DNA from: Cyanobium sp. PLM2.Bin73
GTDB lineage: Bacteria; Cyanobacteriota; Cyanobacteriia; PCC-6307; Cyanobiaceae
Assembly: GCA_007694915.1 (NCBI GenBank)
Contig: REEV01000081.1
Span: 1-50,809, forward strand
DNA: 50,809 nucleotides
Reading direction: 5' to 3'
Part shown: positions 36,521-44,191 of the stretch, piece after piece
Layout: each line of letters opens with the position of its first letter
Position numbering within the stretch: the first letter of the stretch is position 1
Program-made: the position numbers and the translations under genes
The notes under the pieces: model-generated
What the model was told of the DNA's origin: nothing
Databases searched by the model: none
Seen by the model: only the letters and a program-made list of their open reading frames with translations

Positions 36521-37156
36521 ATGACCCTTCAACTCGGCGACACCGTGCCGGACTTCACCCAGAACTCCCAGCTCGGCCCCATCAACTTCTACGACTTTGC
36601 CGGCGACAGCTGGGTGGTGCTGTTCTCCCACCCCGCTGACTACACGCCTGTGTGCACAACCGAACTCGGCGAGGTGTCGCGCCTGCGCCCCGAGTGGGAG
36701 AAGCGCAATGTCAAAACCATCGCCCTGAGCGTGGATTCGGCCGAAAGCCACAAGGGCTGGATCGGCGACATCAACGAAACCCAGAGCACCAGCGTGGATT
36801 ACCCAATCCTCGCCGACGAGGACAAGAAGGTGGCCGACCTCTACGGAATGATCCACCCAAACGCCCTCAACAACCTCACTGTGCGCTCGGTGTTCATCAT
36901 CGATCCCAACAAAAAACTGCGTCTGCAGATCACCTATCCGGCCAGCACCGGGCGCAATTTCGATGAGATCCTGCGGGTGATCGACTCCCTCCAACTCACC
37001 GACTATCACCAGGTGGCCACCCCGGTGAACTGGAAGGACGGTGATGACTGCGTGGTGGTGCCCTCGATTCCCACCGATGAGGCCCGCAGCAAGTTCCCCA
37101 AGGGCGTCACCGAGATCAAGCCCTACCTGCGCATGACCCCCCAGCCCAACAAGTGA
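36521..37156 (+). CDS. 1-Cys peroxiredoxin (Prx6 type)
   Basis: 211 residues from ATG 36521 (MTLQLGDTVPDF). Peroxidase for hydrogen peroxide and alkyl hydroperoxides. The peroxidatic cysteine is C45 in HPADYTPVCTTELGEVSRL; no resolving cysteine is found downstream in a 2-Cys position. LSVDSAESHKGWIGDI, RSVFIIDPNKKLRLQITYPASTGRNFDEILRVIDSLQ and the C-terminal NWKDGDDCVVVPSIPTDEA are typical of the Prx6 group. anmK follows 13 bp later and may be cotranscribed. It is the second peroxiredoxin of the window. Confidence 0.95.
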   Translation: MTLQLGDTVPDFTQNSQLGPINFYDFAGDSWVVLFSHPADYTPVCTTELGEVSRLRPEWEKRNVKTIALSVDSAESHKGWIGDINETQSTSVDYPILADEDKKVADLYGMIHPNALNNLTVRSVFIIDPNKKLRLQITYPASTGRNFDEILRVIDSLQLTDYHQVATPVNWKDGDDCVVVPSIPTDEARSKFPKGVTEIKPYLRMTPQPNK

Positions 37157-37169
37157 GATCCAGGGCCCG

Positions 37170-38345
37170 ATGAGCGCAGGGGCCATGGCGGTGCTGGGTC
37201 TGATGAGCGGCACCAGCGCCGATGGGGTGGACGCGGTGCTGGTCCGCTTTGCGGGTCCCTGCCAGCGCCCGCGCTGGCAGATCCTGGCCAGCCACTCCAC
37301 TCCCTATCCCAAGCCCCTGCGCCAGGAGCTGGTGGCGGTGGGCCAGGGTGCCCGGCGCAGCAGCGCTGAGCTGCTGGATTTGGCGGAGGCGGTCACAGAG
37401 GTGCAGGCCGCGGCCGCCCGGGCCTGCGACCCCGGCGCCCAGGCCGCTCTGGTGGGCTGTCACGGTCAGACCATCTGGCACCGGCCCCCCAGCCCGTCCC
37501 GGCGGGGGGCCAGCTGGCAGCTGCTCCAGGCTCCCTTGCTGGCCCAGCTGCTGCACTGCCCGGTGGTGCACGACCTGCGGGCGGCCGATCTGGCCCTGGG
37601 CGGTCAGGGAGCCCCCCTGGTGCCGGCGGCCGATGAGGCGCTGCTGGGGCGCACAGGCGGCTGGCGGGCTGTGCTCAACCTGGGCGGGATCGCCAACCTC
37701 ACCCTGATCCCGCCCCGCAGCGGTCCCGACCGGCGTCAGGTGGTGCGGGGCTGGGACTGTGGTCCGGCCAACAGCCTGGTGGATCTGGCCGTCAGCCAGT
37801 TCAGCGGCGGGGAGCAGAGCATGGATGCCGGCGGCAGCTGGGCCAGTCGCGGCCGGGTGGACGAGGCAACCCTGCAGCGCTGGCTGCAGGAGTCCTATTT
37901 CCAGCAGATCGGGCCCAAGTCCACCGGCCGGGAACTTTTCGGGCACGCCGATCTGCGCCGGCGGCTGGAGGATCTGGAGCAGGCGGCCGGCCAGCAGGGG
38001 CAGGCCCTGCAGCCGACCGACGCCCTGGCCAGCCTCACGGCCTTTAGCGCCGCCGTGGTGGCCCAGGACCTGGGCCGCGGCCCCTTGCCCGTGGAGTTGC
38101 TGGTGGCGGGCGGGGGCAGCCGCAACCGGGTGTTGATGACCGAGCTGCGCCGCCGCTGCCGCGGCGTGATCGTGCGACCCCTGGCGGAGCTGGGCATCGA
38201 GGGAAGCCAGCGGGAGGCGCTGGCCTTCGCACTCCTGGCCTGGTGGCACCACCACCGGCATCCCGGCAACGCCCCCGCCATCACGGGGGCCCAGCGCCCG
38301 GCGGTGCTTGGAGTGTGCGTCCAGCCAGCCGGCTCGGGCCCTTAG
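37170..38345 (+). CDS. anmK: Anhydro-N-acetylmuramic acid kinase
   Basis: 391 residues from ATG 37170 (ATG 37185 also possible). It phosphorylates anhydroMurNAc during recycling of cell-wall muropeptides. The N-terminal VLGLMSGTSADGVDAVLVRF is the family signature, followed by GCHGQTIWHRPP, VVHDLRAADLALGGQGAPLVP (about 131-151), the VLNLGGIANLTLIP strand, GWDCGPANSLVDL and the ASKHA-type VELLVAGGGSRNRVLM near 310. It ends 4 bp inside the convergent ribbon-helix-helix gene. Confidence 0.95.
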   Translation: MSAGAMAVLGLMSGTSADGVDAVLVRFAGPCQRPRWQILASHSTPYPKPLRQELVAVGQGARRSSAELLDLAEAVTEVQAAAARACDPGAQAALVGCHGQTIWHRPPSPSRRGASWQLLQAPLLAQLLHCPVVHDLRAADLALGGQGAPLVPAADEALLGRTGGWRAVLNLGGIANLTLIPPRSGPDRRQVVRGWDCGPANSLVDLAVSQFSGGEQSMDAGGSWASRGRVDEATLQRWLQESYFQQIGPKSTGRELFGHADLRRRLEDLEQAAGQQGQALQPTDALASLTAFSAAVVAQDLGRGPLPVELLVAGGGSRNRVLMTELRRRCRGVIVRPLAELGIEGSQREALAFALLAWWHHHRHPGNAPAITGAQRPAVLGVCVQPAGSGP

Positions 38346-38686
38346 TCGGGCCGCTGCAGGCGCAACCGCCGGGGTGCCGTGCGCAGGCGGCGGGTGCGCT
38401 GACGCTCCAGCTGCACCCGGAAGCGCTCGGCCGCCGCGGCGTCCGCTGCGGCGGCGTCTGCTGCGGCGGGGGCTGCGGCGGCGGGCGCCGCTGTCCCTCC
38501 CGGCCGAGGACGCTCGCGCTCGAGCCGCTCCACCCCCTGCTGGATCAGAACCCGGGCCATGTTGCTCACGGTGCGGGCTTCGATTTCAGCCAGATCGGCG
38601 AGACGGCGGCACAACTCCTCCGGGAGAACCACCTGGATCCTGGGCGACTTGGGACGCCCGCTGGAGGAGGTTTGCCGAGTGGCCAC
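38342..38686 (-). CDS. Ribbon-helix-helix (CopG-like) DNA-binding protein
   Basis: 114 residues. PRIQVVLPEELCRRLADLAEIEARTVSNMARVLIQQGVERLE (about 15-56) is a ribbon-helix-helix unit: strand, helix, turn (TVSN), helix. The C-terminal half has an Ala/Asp-rich linker built by a 15-bp tandem repeat (38439-38468, ADAAA twice) and an Arg-rich end (RTRRLRTAPRRLRLQR). Such proteins bind DNA as dimers. No toxin gene is next to it; the neighbours are anmK (convergent) and a small unknown gene (divergent, 233 bp). Paired direct repeats 45 bp upstream may be its operator. Confidence 0.83.
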   Translation of the reverse strand: MATRQTSSSGRPKSPRIQVVLPEELCRRLADLAEIEARTVSNMARVLIQQGVERLERERPRPGGTAAPAAAAPAAADAAAADAAAAERFRVQLERQRTRRLRTAPRRLRLQRPD

Positions 38687-38730
38687 GCCGGGGAGGGCTG
38701 GGGTGCAGGGGACGGCTGGCAGGGATGGTG

Positions 38731-38752
38731 CCGGTTACCGACCACCGGTTAC
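38731..38752. promoter_or_regulatory. Paired direct repeats upstream of the RHH gene
   Basis: CCGGTTAC occurs at 38731-38738 and again at 38745-38752, a 14-bp period (about 1.3 turns), 45-66 bp before the RHH start codon on the minus strand. RHH repressors often autoregulate by binding short repeats at their promoter; that this is such a site is inference. Confidence 0.4.
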
Positions 38753-38919
38753 TAACGAGTGTAGCCGGATGCGCATGGGTAGTATCCGAGCCTATGCTGC
38801 AGTCACTCCGGTGATGGCGCTCAGCCGGCCCGCCCAGCGGCTGGCCCGGCGCCCCACAGGGACCCCACAGGAATCGATTCAGGTTCCAGTTCCGATCAGA
38901 TTCAGCCCCGAGGTCTCCC

Positions 38920-39171
38920 ATGCCCAAGAGCCGCGAGCAGCGCCAGGCCGAGCGCAGCGACGTGCTGGTCTCGGCCGTGATCAGCACCTATCTGCTCACC
39001 CATCTTCACCACGTGCTGCAGCGCGCCGAATACGGTGCCCAGAAGGAGGGTCGCAGCGCCCTGGCGGCCAACTACGCCCAGCTGCGCAAGGTGCTCTGCC
39101 TGGACGCGCGTTCGATGGAGGACGCCTCGGCCAGCGGCACCCCGGTGAGCGACAGCCCCCGCGCCGCCTGA
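38920..39171 (+). CDS. Small conserved-looking helical protein, function unknown
   Basis: 83 residues, ATG 38920 with GAGG seven bases upstream. Charged start (MPKSREQRQAERSD), then VLVSAVISTYLLTHLHHVLQRAEYGAQ and a second helix LAANYAQLRKVLCLDARSM, with a disordered Ser/Pro/Ala tail. No signal peptide; the first helix is only moderately hydrophobic. I cannot assign a family. It precedes the Nif11-like gene by 115 bp. Confidence 0.72.
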   Translation: MPKSREQRQAERSDVLVSAVISTYLLTHLHHVLQRAEYGAQKEGRSALAANYAQLRKVLCLDARSMEDASASGTPVSDSPRAA

Positions 39172-39286
39172 GCCGGGAATCCGCTGGCGGCGGATTCAGC
39201 GTGTGTGTAACAGGCGGCTGCCGCAAGCCAGTGGCCCCCATAAGGTCGGCTCAAACCCACAGGGCCGCGCCAGCAGGCCCATCGCC

Positions 39287-39589
39287 ATGAGCAGCAGCAG
39301 CCCCCAGCCAGCCGCCACCGAGGGCGCAGTACCGACAGCCACCACCTCGAACACCGCCACCTCAGCCAACGCCGCCGCCCTCTACGAGCGCATCAGCGCC
39401 GACCCGAGCCTCACCCAGGCCCTGTTCCGCCAGGCCCTGCAGGATCCCGGTGGGGCCCTCGATCGCATCGTCCGCCTGGGCGAGGAACTGGGGCTTCCGG
39501 TGAGCCGCGAGGAGGTCAAGGCCCACGTGGCCGCCCTCGACGATGGCGCCAGCAAACAGTGGTTGCTCAAGGCCCGAGGCGGCCTCTGA
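39287..39589 (+). CDS. Nif11-like small protein
   Basis: 100 residues from ATG 39287. The first 36 are Ser/Thr/Ala-rich and unstructured. From ALYERISADPSLTQALFRQA to EELGLPVSREEVKAHVAAL (about 39-86) the sequence follows the Nif11 pattern: helix, 'Dp...aL', helix, 'lGlpvs.eE'. The protein ends in WLLKARGGL. Nif11 domains serve as leaders of secreted modified peptides, where a Gly-Gly marks the protease cut; here nothing but one Leu follows the GG, so a peptide precursor role is doubtful. The alternative is a stand-alone regulatory or binding domain. The family call is by eye. Confidence 0.68.
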   Translation: MSSSSPQPAATEGAVPTATTSNTATSANAAALYERISADPSLTQALFRQALQDPGGALDRIVRLGEELGLPVSREEVKAHVAALDDGASKQWLLKARGGL

Positions 39590-39715
39590 GCGGGGGGAGC
39601 GCTCCGGACGGTTGATGCCGCCGCCCTGGGCCAGGGTGAAGAACAGCCAGTAGCTGACGATCGCCAGGCCTGCCGCCACCACCAGAGCGGCCACCTGCTC
39701 CAGACGTTTGATCAT
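39362..39715 (-). CDS. Small membrane protein, antisense to the Nif11-like gene in its 3' part
   Basis: The frame opens at ATG 39715 and stays open to 39362 (117 residues). Only the first 40 or so look like a protein: a basic start (MIKRLEQ) and one membrane helix VAALVVAAGLAIVSYWLFFTLAQGG. The remaining part is antisense to the Nif11-like gene and may be an artefact of the GC-rich genome lacking stop codons. It is divergent from the ABC-F gene. Function unknown. Confidence 0.42.
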   Translation of the reverse strand: MIKRLEQVAALVVAAGLAIVSYWLFFTLAQGGGINRPERSPRSEAASGLEQPLFAGAIVEGGHVGLDLLAAHRKPQFLAQADDAIEGPTGILQGLAEQGLGEARVGADALVEGGGVG

Positions 39716-39854
39716 GGGGGCTCGGGGGCGGTTGCGGAAAGTCTGACGGAGGGGCCATGCCACACACGCCAACCCTCTCGGCAGGGATGATGGACCTGTG
39801 GCCGGTCCCAGCAGGGCCCCCGTTTCCGCCCTCAGCTCTCCGCAGTCAGATCCC

Positions 39855-41582
<1,728 letters not shown>

Positions 41583-41624
41583 GACCGAGACGCGGAAACA
41601 CACACAAATTGCGGAGCCCTGTCG

Positions 41625-41663
41625 CAACGACTACGCAAGACTTCGAAACAGTTCGTAGTGTTG
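41625..41663. promoter_or_regulatory. Long inverted repeat upstream of a small gene
   Basis: CAACGACTACG (41625-41635) and CGTAGTGTTG (41654-41663) form an 11/10-base inverted repeat with one bulged base around an 18-nt centre, ending 28 bp before the ATG at 41692. It could be an operator or a 5' leader hairpin, or part of the ABC-F terminator; there is no T-run. Confidence 0.35.
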
Positions 41664-41691
41664 GGGCATTGAGCCGTTCCCCGAGCCCTGC

Positions 41692-41961
41692 ATGACTGAA
41701 CCTCTCGCCCTCTCCCTCGGCCAGCAGTTCGAGCTTGAGCGCATGAACCGGGCCATCGACGAGACGGCAGATCCCAAGGTGCTCCAAGGCATCGCCAAAC
41801 AACTCCTGCAGGCCTGGCAAAGCCAGAAGGCCGCCACCCAGTGGGTGATGCGCCAGCAGCTGGGTGCTCCCCCGGCCCTGGGCCGCGGCTTCAGCGGCGC
41901 CGACTCAGGACAGCAGACTGGCGCTGAACCGTCCTTCGGCCCGTGGGACCAGGCGGCCTGA
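41692..41961 (+). CDS. Small conserved-looking cyanobacterial protein
   Basis: 89 residues from ATG 41692. The N-terminal 58 residues are helical: LSLGQQFELERMNRAIDETADPKVLQGIAKQLL and AWQSQKAATQWVMRQQLG, which I associate with a short conserved protein of cyanobacteria of unknown role. The rest is a flexible Gly/Ser/Pro tail. No signal peptide. Its stop codon lies in the strong hairpin shared with the convergent htrA gene. Confidence 0.78.
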   Translation: MTEPLALSLGQQFELERMNRAIDETADPKVLQGIAKQLLQAWQSQKAATQWVMRQQLGAPPALGRGFSGADSGQQTGAEPSFGPWDQAA

Positions 41962-41972
41962 TCCCACGGGCC
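41938..41972. terminator. Strong bidirectional hairpin between convergent genes
   Basis: GGCCCGTGGGA (41938-41948) pairs perfectly with TCCCACGGGCC (41962-41972); inside, CAGG and CCTG continue the stem after one mismatch, leaving a 3-nt loop. The stop codon 41959-41961 lies within. The htrA stop is 8 bp further. No T-run, but position and strength suggest termination in both directions. Confidence 0.7.
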
Positions 41973-41979
41973 CGACCAC

Positions 41980-43146
41980 TCAGCGGCTGGCCCCCATCTG
42001 CGCTGGGGTCACATTCAGCCGCAGCATCTGGCCCTGACGGTTCACGCTCAGGCTGAGCTGACCGCCAACCCCGGCTCGCTCGACGGCAGCAACCAGCTGG
42101 GAGGGTTCGGCCACCTGCTGGCCGCCAGCGGCCACCACCACATCGCCCTGGCGCAGACCCGCCCGCTGGGCCGGGCTGTTAGCCACCACCGAGGCCACCC
42201 GCACACCCCGCTCGAGGCCGGTGCCGTCTCCAGGCCGCACGGCGTCCAGCCCGATGCCGATCACCGGGTGACTCACCGAGCCGCTGGCCACGAGCTGGCG
42301 AGCGATGTCCCGGGCCCGGTTGATCGGAATCGCAAAGCCCAGGCCCGCACCGGGGCCGGTGCGCACCAGGGTGTTGATGCCGATCACCTCACCGTCGGCG
42401 TTGAGCAGGGGTCCACCGGAATTGCCGGGGTTGATGGCGGCGTCGGTCTGGATCAGGTCCAGCCGCCGATCGGTGATGCCCAACTTGGCGGCGTTGCGGT
42501 TGAGGTTGCTGATGATTCCCATGGTGACGGTGTTGTCGAGGCCATAGGGATTGCCCACAGCGATCGCCCACTCGCCCACCTCCAGGCGATCGGAGTTGCC
42601 CAGGGGCGCCACCGGCCAGGAGCCTGAGCCCTCGATGCGCACCACGGCCAGGTCGGTGAGCCGGTCCAGGCCCACCACGGTGCCGGGCACGCGGCGGCCA
42701 TCCTGCAGTCCCACGGTCACCCGGTCGGACCGCTCCACCACGTGGGCATTGGTGAGGATCAGGCCGTCGGCCTGAAAGATGAAGCCGCTGCCCTGGCCCC
42801 GTTCGGTGCGCTGGGAGGGTCTGGAGGGCTGGGCCTGCTGCGGCAGGCCGAAGAACTGGCGGAAGATCGGATCGTTGAGCAGGGAGCTGGGCACCCCGCC
42901 CTGGCCCGCCACCGCCACGGTGCGCTCCGTGTCGATGGTCACCACGGCCGGACTGGTGCGACGCACGGCAGCGGCAACGAACGACTGGCGGCCCAGGGTG
43001 GCGGCCAGGGCCGGCGAGGAGGAGGAGGAAGCGACGAGACTGGAGGCGGCAGCCAGGGATGCCGGGGCCCGGCTGAGCCCCGCCACGAGCAGGGGCGTCA
43101 GCAGGAGGGGGGCCCGGACGGACGCCAGAAAACGGTGGGGTGACAT
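41980..43146 (-). CDS. HtrA/Deg-type trypsin-like serine protease with PDZ domain
   Basis: 388 residues from ATG 43146. Cyanobacterial HhoA/HhoB/HtrA proteases degrade damaged envelope or lumen proteins under stress. The start has a signal peptide ([22 protein letters not shown]). The catalytic triad is complete: H135 in LTNAHVVE, D165 in LTDLAVVR and S243 in [12 protein letters not shown]. One PDZ domain follows (about 290-385; [26 protein letters not shown]). Which of the three cyanobacterial paralogues it is cannot be decided here. Divergent from the 37-residue membrane protein (143 bp). Confidence 0.95.
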   Translation of the reverse strand: MSPHRFLASVRAPLLLTPLLVAGLSRAPASLAAASSLVASSSSSPALAATLGRQSFVAAAVRRTSPAVVTIDTERTVAVAGQGGVPSSLLNDPIFRQFFGLPQQAQPSRPSQRTERGQGSGFIFQADGLILTNAHVVERSDRVTVGLQDGRRVPGTVVGLDRLTDLAVVRIEGSGSWPVAPLGNSDRLEVGEWAIAVGNPYGLDNTVTMGIISNLNRNAAKLGITDRRLDLIQTDAAINPGNSGGPLLNADGEVIGINTLVRTGPGAGLGFAIPINRARDIARQLVASGSVSHPVIGIGLDAVRPGDGTGLERGVRVASVVANSPAQRAGLRQGDVVVAAGGQQVAEPSQLVAAVERAGVGGQLSLSVNRQGQMLRLNVTPAQMGASR

Positions 43147-43289
43147 GTCGACGAACCGGTCTTGATCCGGAGAGATTTCCGGACCGTAGGCAGGCCGGAC
43201 GCGGCGAGGAAAGGGGGGCAGACCGGCCTCGCCAGCGCCCACCGGACGGGTCACAGCTCAGTAGTATTTATGTAGAAATATTTCGAGCC

Positions 43290-43403
43290 ATGGACACGTC
43301 CCGCCTGCTGCTGGCCTTTCTGGCCTTTGGCGCCGCCTGCACCACCCTCTGGGCCTGGATGCTCGCCACCACCGGCAGCAATTCCGACGGCGCCAAGCAA
43401 TGA
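43290..43403 (+). CDS. 37-residue single-span membrane protein
   Basis: MDTSRLLLAFLAFGAACTTL begins a 37-residue ORF: one membrane helix of about 22 residues (LLLAFLAFGAACTTLWAWMLAT) and a short polar tail. The sequence just upstream is AT-rich with a perfect GAAATATTTC palindrome (43275-43284), unlike the GC-rich surroundings, so a promoter here is likely. It resembles small photosynthetic subunits only in size; I do not recognise it as PetN, PetM or a Psb protein. DUF2973 follows 46 bp later. Confidence 0.55.
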   Translation: MDTSRLLLAFLAFGAACTTLWAWMLATTGSNSDGAKQ

Positions 43404-43449
43404 TGGGGAGCCCGGCAGCGCATCCCGCCACCGCAGCGGGCCTGAGGCC

Positions 43450-43725
43450 ATGAAAGCCCTCCTTTCCCAGATCTTTCCCATCCTCTATGGCGCCTGCTTC
43501 CTGGTGCTGCTCTGGCAGGCCTTCAAGGTGATGGGCCAGGGGTTCCGCGCAGCCTCAGACACGCCGGATACTGCCCCCGAGCCCTCCAGTGGCGACCGCA
43601 CCGGGCGACTGACCATTCACCCGGAGTTGCTAGATGCCGAGGGCCAGCTCACCGAGGAAGATCTGCTCACCGTGCGTTTCGGGGGCGATCAGGAGCGTTC
43701 CGCTCCCCCCGGCGAACCCGGCTGA
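43450..43725 (+). CDS. DUF2973 membrane protein
   Basis: 91 residues from ATG 43450 (GAGG five bases upstream). One N-terminal membrane helix (IFPILYGACFLVLLWQAFKVM), a linker and the family's conserved block TIHPELLDAEGQLTEEDLLTVRFGGD (about 57-82). DUF2973 is a cyanobacterial family of unknown function. Likely cotranscribed with the preceding small membrane protein and the next gene (66 bp). Confidence 0.85.
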   Translation: MKALLSQIFPILYGACFLVLLWQAFKVMGQGFRAASDTPDTAPEPSSGDRTGRLTIHPELLDAEGQLTEEDLLTVRFGGDQERSAPPGEPG

Positions 43726-43791
43726 GCGGGCTTCGTCACCGCCACTGCATAGGCTCACCGGTGTGAACGTGAACTCAGGGAGACGATCGGC

Positions 43792-44175
43792 TTGGATCAA
43801 CGCACGCGAATCGTGGCAGCAGTGCTGCGGAATCTGAAGCTGCCGCCCCGCTTTCGCATCAAGCTGGTCAAGGAGGACCCGGTGCGCCTTGAGCTCAGCC
43901 TGACCCCCGCCTACGGCAAGGCCCCCCTGCTGGTTGGTCTGCTCGAGTCCCAGGATCTGGTGGCCCGCCGCGATCGCGAGGGCCGCATCCCCCGCGACCT
44001 GCAGGGCACCTGGGACTGGACCGTGCGCCACGGCAAGGTGAGCACCGGCGGCTGGAATCCCTACCTCAAGGAGGCGCTGCAGACGATGTTCGAAACCGGA
44101 CTGCCCGCCATCGTGTACGAAGAGCTCACCGGCGAGGCCTACCACCCAGTGGACGGAGTGCGCCACGTGCGCTGA
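43792..44175 (+). CDS. Conserved-looking protein of unknown function
   Basis: 127 residues from TTG 43792 (MDQRTRIVAAVLRNLKLPPRFRIKL), a start I recall from picocyanobacterial relatives. Alternating strands and helices; notable conserved-looking parts are GTWDWTVRHGKVSTGGWNPYLKEALQTMFETGLPAIVYEE and the end GVRHVR (each shown only in part here). No membrane helix or signal. Function unknown. hrpB follows 16 bp later on the same strand. Confidence 0.8.
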   Translation: MDQRTRIVAAVLRNLKLPPRFRIKLVKEDPVRLELSLTPAYGKAPLLVGLLESQDLVARRDREGRIPRDLQGTWDWTVRHGKVSTGGWNPYLKEALQTMFETGLPAIVYEELTGEAYHPVDGVRHVR

Positions 44176-44191
44176 GCCAGACCAGGGCGCC

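Noticed and set aside
38427-38480. GC-rich short repeats as a possible CRISPR or satellite
   Set aside because: Only a 15-bp tandem duplication within a coding linker; no spacers.
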